From an uncultured Lachnospiraceae bacterium (GTDB lineage: Bacteria; Bacillota; Clostridia; Lachnospirales; Lachnospiraceae): a stretch of DNA of 64,000 nt. Position numbers and translations under genes: made by a program. The DNA lies in assembly GCA_910586015.1 (NCBI GenBank), contig CAJUGJ010000006.1, forward strand, positions 81,929-145,928, read 5' to 3'. Under the pieces are notes generated by a model, which was not told where the DNA came from, made no database searches, and saw only the letters and a list, made by a program, of their open reading frames with translations. Of the stretch, positions 53,554 to 61,474 are shown piece after piece; positions within the stretch are counted from its first letter, which is position 1; each line of letters opens with the position of its first letter.

Positions 53554-55184
53554 TCAGTTTTCAATCTCACCTACAAAGTTATAAACAATGCGGACTTTCT
53601 GCACCTTTTCGCCGTCAATCACTTCGACAGCACTGATAAAGATTTTATCAATCAGACGGTTCAAAATCGCTTCGTCCAGTTCCGTGATGGATGCATACGC
53701 CTGAATTTCACCGATGAACCGCCGCACATCGTCCTCCGCGCTGCTGGCAATCCGCAACTCATCTGTTATGTCCTGCATCCGTGCCTTGTTGTCGTGCTGT
53801 TCCTGCTCAAGCGTTTCAACCGCTGCTCGGTCAGGATGCCTTTGGTCTTATCCGCATACAGGCTCATGAACATATCGTCAATTTCCTGATTGCGCTTTGT
53901 AAGCGCTTCAAGCTCGCGTTTCAGCCCGTTTTCGTCCAGGGTGTACTGTTCCTCCAAACGCCCCGTTAAACGCCTGTAAAAGCCCTCTGCGTCCTTTAGA
54001 GCCATTGCTGCGTGTGCCATGATGTCGGACAGTACAAGGTTGTAGAGGTCGCGGGCTTCGATCTTGTGGCTGGTGCAGGCGTTTTTGCCCAGCCGGTTAT
54101 AGGTCTGGCAGATATAATACGCCTTGTCGATAGGCTCCCGCTTCTTTTTGGTAATGCGGTCAACATCCATGCGTCCGGCTTTTTCATAGCGTACCTGCAT
54201 GGACTTCCCACAGGTCGCGCAGTAGACCAGCCCGTGAAATAAATTGTAAAACGGGCAGCGGTTGCCCTGCATAATGGGAGGGCGGCGGTCAATCAGCGTC
54301 TGCACCCTGTCCCATTGCTCGCGGCTTACAATCGCTTCGTGGCAGTTTTCAACGATTTCCCACTGATCGCGTGGAATGGCATTTATAGTGTTGGAGCGTA
54401 TCGCTTTCTGGTGCGCTTTACAGACCACATGGTCACCCTTATAGACTGGGTTGCGGAGCATTTTCCCAATAACAGAGCCGCTCCATGAGTAATAGCGAAC
54501 CTCAGATTCTACGGGTGTCTTGACGCGGGTAATGGGGATTTTGTGTTCCAGCAGGTGCTTGGCAATCTTCATCGTGCCGTACCCATTCAAGGCCAAATCA
54601 AACACCAGCCTGACCGTGGGCGCGGTTTCCGGATCGATAACCAGATGCCCGTGGTCTTCGGGGTCACGGCGCAGGCCGTAAGGCGTCGGGCCGCCTAAAA
54701 ATTTGCCCTGCCGGGAACGCGCCATCCATCCCGCCAGCACTTTCTTGGAAATATCCCGGCTGTATAGGTCATTCAGGATATTTTTGAACGGCGTAATGTC
54801 CATTTCCTGCCGGTTCACGCTGTCCACCCCGTCAGTAATTGCGATATAGCGGACGTTGTGGCGGGGGAAAAAGACTTCGATATAGCTGCCGGCTTCGATG
54901 TAGTTCCGGCCCAGGCGGGACAGGTCTTTTGTGACGACGCATTTGATTTTTCCGGCTTCAATATCGGCAATCATCCGCTGAAACGAGGGACGGTTGAAAT
55001 TCCTGCCGGTATAACCGTCGTCAACATAAAATTCGTAATCTAAAAATCCGTTTTTCTCTGCAAAGTCTTTCAGAAGCGACTTTTGATTCTGGATGCTCAT
55101 GCTCTCGTTTTCCCGCCCATCCTCAATCGACAGCCGGCAGTACAGCGCGGTGACGGAGGGAATGGTTTTGTTTTTCCTGCTCAT
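53554..55184 (-). pseudogene. Large serine recombinase with C-terminal frameshift
   Basis: Site-specific integrase of the TnpX type. Residues 1-130 are the resolvase domain with the catalytic Ser in ALYCRLSIEDGREN and the Arg in KDLSRLGRNY; then the recombinase domain (GPTPYGLRRDPEDHG), a zinc ribbon (CATCGKSMQVRY, later CTSHK) and a coiled coil. The first frame (472 residues) ends at 53766 in a non-homologous RLSRNSTTTRHGCRT tail; the expected end (ARMQDITDELRIASSAEDD and on) is in the next frame and stops at 53554. A deletion with frame loss near 53,830 explains this. The start at 55184 has AAGGAG ahead. The N-terminal part is intact, so activity may be reduced rather than lost. Confidence 0.8.
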
Positions 55185-55246
55185 TTTTGCTCTCCTTAAT
55201 GAACAGGGACACGATATAATCATTATACCGTGTCCCGCCCATTTTT

Positions 55247-55438
55247 TCAACCGGCAGATTCGCCGTTTTTCTTTTCCAGCCATGCGGCAAACTGCCCGCA
55301 AGCCTGGTTTTCTATCGCCTGCTCAAACGCGGCCTGCATACTTTGCCCGCCGCTGTATTCACGGGTTACAATGAAACGTGGCTTGTCCTTTCGGCGCGTG
55401 GGTGTTTCAGCGGATGGAACCGGCTGGCTTTTTGTCAT
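55247..55438 (-). CDS. Small element-encoded protein, unknown function
   Basis: 63 residues, basic N-terminus (PTRRKDKPRFIVTREYSGG) and a helical tail (AAFEQAIENQACGQFAAWL). AAGGAG precedes the ATG. Small genes of this kind sit between recombinase and DnaC genes in related elements. A directionality or regulatory role is possible, but not shown. Confidence 0.65.
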   Translation of the reverse strand: MTKSQPVPSAETPTRRKDKPRFIVTREYSGGQSMQAAFEQAIENQACGQFAAWLEKKNGESAG

Positions 55439-55453
55439 GGATGCTCCTTTCTT

Positions 55454-56329
55454 TCAGCAGGATGTACGCCCGCCCCCCTGCGCGATAATCTCACGCGCCG
55501 CCGTGCGGGTAACGGCGGCATTGCCCTTTCGGAAATTCTTCCCGGCAAAAAGCACAGGGGCGCACCGTTCCAGGATACGGTCATAAATCCGGGCGCGGGC
55601 AAGGTCGGGCGGGTTCTTCATTTCCTCAAGTGTCAGGTTGGTCGTAACAATCAGCGGCTTATTACTGCGATATCGGCTGTCGATAATCGTGTAAATCTGT
55701 TCCATTGCGTATTCCGTACTGCGCTCCACGCCCAAATCGTCAATAATCAGCAAATCGTAGACATCCAGCCCATCCAGAAATGTCAGCCTGTCCTCCCCGA
55801 ACGTCCCGCACAGGCGGTTGAGGATGGTGGAGAAATTCGTCATGAGTACCGGTATATCCTGCTCCAGCAGGGCATTTGCGATGCACCCCGCCGCGAATGA
55901 TTTCCCCGTGCCAACGTCCCCGAACAGCAGCAGACCCACATTGCGCTCCCGTGCTGTTTGCCAGCCCTCCACATAGGCGCGGATTTTGTCCATAGCCGGA
56001 TTTTCGCCGCTGTCATTTGCAAACGTGTAATCGTACAGATAACGGGCCTGCAGCCCCTGCGATCTGCGCCTTTTGATTCGCTCTAACCGTTCCTGGCGTA
56101 TCCGTGCTTCTTCCCTGCGCTGTCGCTTTTCCACCTCGCAGGGGCAGGCGCAGCGGGGGAAGATTACCCGGTTCAAAAACGGCGCTTCCACTACAGCCTG
56201 GCGCGGATGGCCGCAGGCACGGCAGTGGAGCAGGCCGTCAGCAGGGTCTGTGTATTCATCCTCCCCAACTGTCAGGCTGCTGGCAGCTTTGTCAATCATA
56301 GCGCGGATTTCAGCAGTAATCGGTATCAT
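55454..56329 (-). CDS. DnaC-like helicase loader / ATP-binding protein of element
   Basis: 291 residues. An N-terminal four-cysteine motif (CRACGHPRQ, then CACPCE) is followed by an AAA+ domain with Walker A LLFGDVGTGKS, Walker B LLIIDDLG and arginine-finger region RARIYDRILERC. Such DnaC/IstB-type loaders recruit the helicase to the element's origin. The start overlaps the RepA-like gene in an ATGA, so they are coupled. GC-rich codon use marks transferred DNA. Confidence 0.9.
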   Translation of the reverse strand: MIPITAEIRAMIDKAASSLTVGEDEYTDPADGLLHCRACGHPRQAVVEAPFLNRVIFPRCACPCEVEKRQRREEARIRQERLERIKRRRSQGLQARYLYDYTFANDSGENPAMDKIRAYVEGWQTARERNVGLLLFGDVGTGKSFAAGCIANALLEQDIPVLMTNFSTILNRLCGTFGEDRLTFLDGLDVYDLLIIDDLGVERSTEYAMEQIYTIIDSRYRSNKPLIVTTNLTLEEMKNPPDLARARIYDRILERCAPVLFAGKNFRKGNAAVTRTAAREIIAQGGGRTSC

Positions 56330-57054
56330 ACGGTGTCCTCCTCGCTGGCGGTGTAGTCCCTCTTTCTGGCGGCTGTGGCTTTCCGTTCATCCTTCGATAC
56401 CCACCGGCGGATTGTAACAGCGTGGCTTCGGTAAGCCTTGCCGGTAGATTCCATATATGCAGACAGCTTCTCAATGTACTCCTGCCAGACAGCGGGGAAG
56501 TCTGCCTGCAGCTCTGCCAGTTCCGCATCTGACAAAAATACATTCTGGTATCTGCCATACGGACGCGCACTCGCTCCTTTCAGGTTGCTCTTATTCAGGT
56601 GGTTCTTACTCAGGTTGTTAGTGGCTGCTTTCCCGGCTGTCTGAAAGCCGGTTCCTCCACCCTCTAAAGGGGCGTTTTCCGGCTCTTGGACGGATAGTTT
56701 TCCAGCCTGCTGAAAGCCGGATTTCTGACCGCTGGGCAGCTTCATGTAAATACGGTTTGGCATGGAAAGCCCGCGCCGTTTCCGCTCAACCAATTCCGCT
56801 CTTTCCAGTTCGTTCAGCGCGTCTTTGACAGTGGAAATGCTTTTGCCAATCGTACTGGCAATCCCCGCAATCGGGAATATCAGGTACAGCCTGCCGCTGT
56901 GGTCTACCCAGCCGTTTGCCTGGGAAAGCGTGGCACGGTCAAGCAGGACCGCGTAAATTACTTTTGCGGTCTGCGAAAGAGCCGTATCCAGCAGGAAACG
57001 GGGATAGGGAAGATAGGGCGGCAGCGTGGTTTGGATGGTCATATAATCGCTCAT
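56326..57054 (-). CDS. RepA_N-type replication initiator of element
   Basis: 242 residues. The N-terminal winged-helix (LPYPRFLLDTALSQTAKVIY, IGKSISTVKDALNELERAEL) is the RepA_N/initiator family pattern; a linker with two related GFQ-AGK blocks leads to a C-terminal helical domain (WQEYIEKLSAYMESTGKAYR). The ATG at 57054 has AAGGAG eight bases ahead. It is coupled to the DnaC-like gene downstream; direct repeats lie just upstream. Confidence 0.85.
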   Translation of the reverse strand: MSDYMTIQTTLPPYLPYPRFLLDTALSQTAKVIYAVLLDRATLSQANGWVDHSGRLYLIFPIAGIASTIGKSISTVKDALNELERAELVERKRRGLSMPNRIYMKLPSGQKSGFQQAGKLSVQEPENAPLEGGGTGFQTAGKAATNNLSKNHLNKSNLKGASARPYGRYQNVFLSDAELAELQADFPAVWQEYIEKLSAYMESTGKAYRSHAVTIRRWVSKDERKATAARKRDYTASEEDTV

Positions 57055-57094
57055 GGGTATCACTCCTTATCATGGTTTCTTTTTTTGAAAATCA

Positions 57095-57147
57095 GAACGC
57101 GCCGCGCGCGATTTGATTTTGGAATGCTTCATGTGAACGCGCCGCGC
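57095..57147. repeat. Two direct repeats upstream of repA-like gene (possible iterons)
   Basis: GAACGCGCCGCGC occurs twice (57095-57107 and 57135-57147), forty bases apart, in the gap before the replication initiator. They may be iterons of an origin or operator sites. Confidence 0.5.
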
Positions 57148-57257
57148 TCGCCCACATTGGTTTGAAGCCTGCAATCTTTTTTAGAAGATGGCTTAAAATC
57201 ACATTCAGGTGCGGGACAGAATTTTATGGGCCGGCTTCTGGATATAGTTTAAAAATT

Positions 57258-57282
57258 AAAGGGCAAGTCTTTCCTGCCCTTT
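57258..57282. terminator. Hairpin in non-coding part of element
   Basis: AAAGGGCA (57258-57265) pairs with TGCCCTTT (57275-57282); the + strand continues AGAAAAAAAT and the minus strand TTTAATTTTT, so it fits a minus-strand terminator. Confidence 0.6.
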
Positions 57283-57343
57283 AGAAAAAAATATTTACGA
57301 AAAATCACAGCCAAACTTGTGCAATTTTTTCACCAAAACATAA

Positions 57344-57376
57344 AAAAACGCCAAGGCAAGCTGCCCTGACGTTTGA
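57344..57376 (-). terminator. Terminator after response-regulator gene
   Basis: AAACGTCAGGGCA pairs with the TGCCTTGGCGTTT arm with one bulge, followed by TTTTTTT on the minus strand, nineteen bases past the stop at 57395. Confidence 0.75.
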
Positions 57377-57394
57377 ATGATACACTGTTCTATT

Positions 57395-58084
57395 TTATTT
57401 TTTACCAGCAGGAGGAACAAATTTATAGCCGACCCCTCTGGTGTTTTGGATATAGGTTTTGCCAACATCCGCCAATTTTTTATAAAGGTTCCCTATATGG
57501 GCGCGAACCGTATTTTCCCCGCTAATACCTAAATCATCACCACATACTTGTCGGTAAAGTTGCTGGCGGGTAAAAATCTGATTAGGATGGCTTGCCATAT
57601 ATAGTAACAAATCAAATTCTGTACGTGTTAAATCAAGTAGTTCACCATCTATGATTACTTGACGATATATGGGGTTAATAATCAATTCTGTGCTAAAAAT
57701 TAATGGATACCGTTCACAATTATCTTCTTTTGCATTCAAGTATAGATGAATCAATGAGCAAGCCTGCGCTGCACAAAGTGTTACGTCTATAGGTTTTTCC
57801 AAACAGACATTGGCTCCGGCGTGGAATAGGGCGATTTTTTCCGATAAACTCAAATTTTGTGTGAGTACTATTATAGGGACAGATTTGCTTTCCCGTATCA
57901 TGCGGAGCATCGACATATCACGACTTATGGTCGGTTGGATAGAGATGATAACAAGACAATATTCATTTTTTGTAAAAATTTCTAATGCTTTTTCGATAAA
58001 CTGTGTACAGATAACATTAACACAATCATTTTGCATTATATTTTGAATCGCTAAAATAAACGCCAAATTATCGTCCGCAACCAA
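57395..58084 (-). CDS. OmpR-type response regulator without phospho-acceptor Asp
   Basis: 229 residues: receiver domain 1-115 and OmpR winged helix about 130-225 (LDLTRTEFDLLLYMASHPNQ, NTVRAHIGNLYKKL, NTRGVGYKFVPP). The acidic pocket is present (VADDN) and the Lys is present (CLEKPID), but the strand that should end in the phosphorylated Asp reads CLVIISIQPTI. It may be controlled without phosphorylation. No kinase gene is nearby. The start is uncertain: TTG at 58084, with the frame open a few codons further upstream to a stop. Confidence 0.82.
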   Translation of the reverse strand: MVADDNLAFILAIQNIMQNDCVNVICTQFIEKALEIFTKNEYCLVIISIQPTISRDMSMLRMIRESKSVPIIVLTQNLSLSEKIALFHAGANVCLEKPIDVTLCAAQACSLIHLYLNAKEDNCERYPLIFSTELIINPIYRQVIIDGELLDLTRTEFDLLLYMASHPNQIFTRQQLYRQVCGDDLGISGENTVRAHIGNLYKKLADVGKTYIQNTRGVGYKFVPPAGKK

Positions 58085-58200
58085 TATTCGTTTTCCGATT
58101 TTAAATCACCACCCATTCTGCAAAAGGATCATAGAAATTCATAATCAACATACGACGGGCTGATTTGTACCGTCCTTTAGCCCGCCAATTTTGCCTATGC

Positions 58201-58533
58201 TTAAATTTGTGTATAAATCTTGGAAACAATCTTCCAGCCATCCTCAGTTTTCATCAGATGGTGAAAATCCACAAAATTCATACCATGCCAGCCCTCCATC
58301 ACTACACGGGCGCAGGCAATGTCTTTTACAATGTCCAGAATGTCAATGCGTCCTATTGCCTGCGTTTCGCCAGCTTCATCTACCGCATCGAATAGTGTCT
58401 GAGCAGGCTGTGCATTAACAATAGCGTTCGGATGAAAAGCGGGTTTCATTGCAGCACTGTTTTTGTTACCACCCTTAAGATAGGTGGTAATGACAGTCAT
58501 GATCTCCTCGTAGTCTTTAACAGATGCGTTCAT
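58201..58533 (-). CDS. NTF2-fold protein (lumazine-binding-like)
   Basis: 110 residues, one alpha/beta-cone domain of the NTF2/SnoaL class (HPNAIVNAQPAQTLFDAVD, VVMEGWHGMNFVDFHHLMK, DGWKIVSKIYTQI). GGAGG precedes the ATG. A second NTF2-fold gene lies at 61030 in the same operon. Such proteins bind or convert small hydrophobic substrates; here a ligand of the neighbouring reductases is possible. Confidence 0.8.
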   Translation of the reverse strand: MNASVKDYEEIMTVITTYLKGGNKNSAAMKPAFHPNAIVNAQPAQTLFDAVDEAGETQAIGRIDILDIVKDIACARVVMEGWHGMNFVDFHHLMKTEDGWKIVSKIYTQI

Positions 58534-58579
58534 AATAGTTACCTCCGATAATTTTTTGATATGGGTGGAAACAACTTTT

Positions 58580-58762
58580 TTACGTCGTCCTTTCTTGCAG
58601 ATACTGATGGATAGATTGCAATACTCTGTCTACGTCCAGCCCATACACTTGACAGGCTTCCTCCAGCGACTCATGGATGGAGGATGGGCATCCGACACAG
58701 TGCATTCCGACTTTCACCAGAACATCAGCAATCCCCAGGTCATAATCAAGAATCTGGCCCAT
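58580..58762 (-). CDS. DUF1858 (disulfide/hybrid-cluster-associated) small protein
   Basis: 60 residues from ATG 58762 (MGQILDYDLGIADVLVKVGM), with CVGCPSS as the paired-cysteine motif of DUF1858. The family normally starts about eight residues earlier; the codons ahead read (TTA)-EITKATT in frame, with GAGGA at the right place, so the usual ATG seems replaced by TTA. It lies directly after the nitroreductase stop, so it is coupled to it. It probably carries a redox-active thiol pair. Confidence 0.7.
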   Translation of the reverse strand: MGQILDYDLGIADVLVKVGMHCVGCPSSIHESLEEACQVYGLDVDRVLQSIHQYLQERTT

Positions 58763-58799
58763 TGTCGTTGCTTTTGTGATTTCTAATGTATTTTCCTCA

Positions 58800-59318
58800 T
58801 TATCGTTCTTCCACGGTTTCACTGAGTGGGCGGAACGTACTGTGCCATTCCTCATAAGGAACCGATTTATCAGATGGATAGCCGATAGGAAGCAGACAGA
58901 TCGGCTGTACCTGCTCCGGCAGATCAAATGCCTTTGCCATCTGCTGCGAATCAAATCCGCGCACCCAAGCAGAACCGATTCCTAACTCCCATGCTTCTAG
59001 CATCATGTGTGTGCAGACAATGCTGGCATCCATTTCACCGATATCATATCCGCGCTCAGATGGACTTCGCCAGACTTTCGTTTTATCTGCACATACCAAC
59101 AGAACCACCGGCGCGTCATAGGCAAACCGGGTAAGGGAACGAATTTTTCCGATGGCTTCCGGACTTTTCAGTACATAGATTTTCTGCAACTGAAAATTCA
59201 CTGCTGTGGGCGCAAGCTATCCAGCTTTCAAAATTCGTTCCATTTTTCTCGGCTCAATCGGACGGTCAGAATAGGAGCGGACAGAATAACGGTCTGCTGC
59301 CAGTTCTAAAAAGTCCAT
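58800..59318 (-). pseudogene. Nitroreductase-family gene with in-frame amber codon
   Basis: The frame from ATG 59318 (AAAGGAGG ahead) reads MDFLELAADRYSVRSYSDRP, then KAG, a TAG at codon 34 (59217-59219), then LAPTAVNFQLQKIYVLKS and the rest of an FMN-binding nitroreductase of 172 codons (DIGEMDASIVCTHMMLEAWE, LLPIGYPSD). One C-to-T change from CAG to TAG would restore the family pattern. An internal start could give a truncated product lacking part of the FMN site. Confidence 0.8.
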
Positions 59319-59330
59319 ATCTGCCCTCCT

Positions 59331-59828
59331 TTACTTTGCAGGGCGAAGTTGAGAATAGCCACTCCATGCAAAGAGCGCTTCCTCTGCTTCGTTGCCGTAC
59401 ACCTGCCCTACCTCGCAGATATACAGATAGTGGTCGCCGGTTTCATGGTATTCTTTCATGTGGCACTGAATTGCCACCCGGCTGTATGCCGGAATCTGAA
59501 TCTTGCTTCCCTCTACGCTGGCAAGTTCAATGCCGAATTTGGCGACCTTATCAGTATTTCTGCCGGTCGTGCTGCCGCAGCCCATTACAGCGTCCGCTAT
59601 TTCAGCACCGGGAACCGTTACAATAACATTGCCGGTTTCACGGACACGCTCCCCGCTGTAAGAAGTTTTTGCCATTGCAAAGGCAATCATGTTGGGATTA
59701 AAGGACAGGTACGTCCACCATGATACCGTAGCAAGATTGGTGCTGCCATCCGGCTTTTCGGTGCAGACAACAGTAACGGGGTTTGGAGAGGTCAGGTGAG
59801 ATGCCTGTGCTAATTTGATTTTTTCCAT
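59331..59828 (-). CDS. Flavin reductase-like domain protein
   Basis: 165 residues. The FMN-binding split-barrel pattern is visible (PVTVVCTEKPDGSTNLATVS, FAMAKTSYSGERVRETGNVI). These proteins reduce or bind FMN, supplying reduced flavin to a partner enzyme. AAGGA precedes the ATG. It lies twelve bases upstream of the nitroreductase gene in the same operon. Confidence 0.87.
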   Translation of the reverse strand: MEKIKLAQASHLTSPNPVTVVCTEKPDGSTNLATVSWWTYLSFNPNMIAFAMAKTSYSGERVRETGNVIVTVPGAEIADAVMGCGSTTGRNTDKVAKFGIELASVEGSKIQIPAYSRVAIQCHMKEYHETGDHYLYICEVGQVYGNEAEEALFAWSGYSQLRPAK

Positions 59829-59857
59829 TTTATTTGTTTCCTTTTTGCTCTTTATGA

Positions 59858-60406
59858 TTAAATTGATTTACCCAACGCATAAGCCTGCTCAAGTTCCGGC
59901 TTACCCTTAATGTCGCCAATATCACCGTTGCCGCCAGCCAGTACATGACCAAGGTTTTGCCATTTCAAGTGTCCCAACAAATTGTTGTAGTATTGCAGAA
60001 CATCTTCAAAGCCGTGCCCCTCTGCCGCCATCAGCAGGGCGGACGATCTACCGTGTCCACGCAAGAGATTTCCGTCGCCTTCTTCCAGTGCAAACAGCCG
60101 ATCAATGGCTGTGCGGATTTGACCGCTCATGTTCCAGTAGTACAGCGGGGTTGCCAGTACGATCACATCGCACTCCCTGACTGCCGGATAAATCTGGTTC
60201 ATATCGTCCTGCTGGACGCAGGGACATTCTTTGCTGCTGTGACCGCCAAAACACCCTTTACAGCCGTGAATATCCATTCCGGAAAGGAAAAACTCCGTAA
60301 CCGTATGTCTGGCTTCCTGCGCTCCTTTGGTAAATTCTTTCACCAGCCCCGCCGTGTTGCCGTTCCTGCGGGGACTGCCGTTTAAGATCACTATTTTTTT
60401 ACTCAT
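59858..60406 (-). CDS. NAD(P)H-dependent FMN reductase, flavodoxin fold
   Basis: 182 residues. The phosphate loop is in ILNGSPRRNGNTAGLVKEF; ATPLYYWNMSGQIRTAIDR is the second flavin loop; CKGCFGGHSSKECPC holds a cysteine-rich insert of this family. It transfers electrons from NAD(P)H to FMN or to a substrate. The ATG at 60406 is chosen for the GGAG seven bases ahead. It lies next to a second flavodoxin-fold gene. Confidence 0.87.
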   Translation of the reverse strand: MSKKIVILNGSPRRNGNTAGLVKEFTKGAQEARHTVTEFFLSGMDIHGCKGCFGGHSSKECPCVQQDDMNQIYPAVRECDVIVLATPLYYWNMSGQIRTAIDRLFALEEGDGNLLRGHGRSSALLMAAEGHGFEDVLQYYNNLLGHLKWQNLGHVLAGGNGDIGDIKGKPELEQAYALGKSI

Positions 60407-60424
60407 AACCATTCTCCATACATG

Positions 60425-60970
60425 TTAGATTTTTTCTGCAAGTTCCGCCGCCTGACGGCATCCGTCCGTTTTATCAATATCACCAGTATTCAAAACACCG
60501 GGAATCAGCACTTCGCCTATCATGCGCCATCTCAGTAAAGCCGCTGTACGCTCCATCGGAACACGAACACCGTCCATAATAGACAAATCTTCTTCCTCAC
60601 AGCAGGCAATTAGGCCACACTCTTTGCCGGAAATATCTTTGTTCACAACGAAAAAGGAATACAGCTTATCAATGAGATTTTTGATTTGCCCCGGAATGGA
60701 GTACCAATACACCGGCATGGAAAAAATAACGGCATCTGCTTCCAGAATCGCCGGAGCAACTGTGTTAAAATCATCATCAAAGGAGCAGGCTTTCCCGGTC
60801 TTAAAACAAGTTTCACAAGCATGGCACCCACTTAGATTCATCATGGCGGCGTCAAAGCGCGTGACGCTGTGACCTTTCTGCTCCGCTGCACGAATAAAGG
60901 CGTCGGTCATTGCGAAGCTGTTTCCGTTTTTACGGGGACTTCCCGTAATCACGACAATTTTTTTATTCAT
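60425..60970 (-). CDS. Flavodoxin-fold NAD(P)H oxidoreductase
   Basis: 181 residues. VITGSPRKNGNSFAMTDAFI is the flavin phosphate loop, CHACETCFKTGKAC a paired-cysteine insert and SMPVYWYSIPGQIKNLIDK the second loop. It resembles the downstream FMN reductase gene and probably arose by duplication. AAGGAG precedes the ATG. An electron donor for the 2-enoate reductase-like enzyme is a reasonable inference. Confidence 0.87.
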   Translation of the reverse strand: MNKKIVVITGSPRKNGNSFAMTDAFIRAAEQKGHSVTRFDAAMMNLSGCHACETCFKTGKACSFDDDFNTVAPAILEADAVIFSMPVYWYSIPGQIKNLIDKLYSFFVVNKDISGKECGLIACCEEEDLSIMDGVRVPMERTAALLRWRMIGEVLIPGVLNTGDIDKTDGCRQAAELAEKI

Positions 60971-61029
60971 ATGTGATTCTCCTTATGGGTGCCATCTAAC
61001 TGCTTTTTGATCGGTACGTCAACCTCAGA

Positions 61030-61413
61030 TTATTCCTGAATGGTGTTGGAGTTCTGATTGTATGCTTTCGCCACGCACTTCCACTCACCATTCATTTTCA
61101 ACAGCAACAGGACATCCGTAAAGTCAATCCGATTACCCCAGCCTTCTTCCAGTACGCGTACTACCGCCAGCGATTCCTCCACCAGCAGAACATCTACGCG
61201 AGCCTTAAAATTGTCACCACCGGGAACCGTATCCACATTGTGATAGAACTGCTCAATCGAGCCATGCTCCAGTTTACCGTCCAGATAACCAAACAGGACA
61301 GCTTCGTCCGTAAACAGTTCCTTTGCATAGGTGCTATTGCCCTCGGCAACGCTCTTGACAAACTTCATAGCGGCTGCTTCAACAGCCTGATATTCCTTTA
61401 ATTCTGCTCTCAT
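61030..61413 (-). CDS. NTF2-fold protein
   Basis: 127 residues, the NTF2/SnoaL alpha/beta cone (AAMKFVKSVAEGNSTYAKEL, VRVLEEGWGNRIDFTDVLLL, GEWKCVAKAYNQ). AAGGAGG precedes the ATG. It has the same type of fold as the 58201 gene, so the operon has two related cone proteins around the flavin enzymes. Bile-acid dehydratase BaiE shares this fold, but no catalytic residues could be matched by eye. Confidence 0.8.
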   Translation of the reverse strand: MRAELKEYQAVEAAAMKFVKSVAEGNSTYAKELFTDEAVLFGYLDGKLEHGSIEQFYHNVDTVPGGDNFKARVDVLLVEESLAVVRVLEEGWGNRIDFTDVLLLLKMNGEWKCVAKAYNQNSNTIQE

Positions 61414-61474
61414 AATATTAGCCTCCTTGAAAATTTAGTTTTTATTAAATAAAGCGTTTCGCTTTACTGCCATG

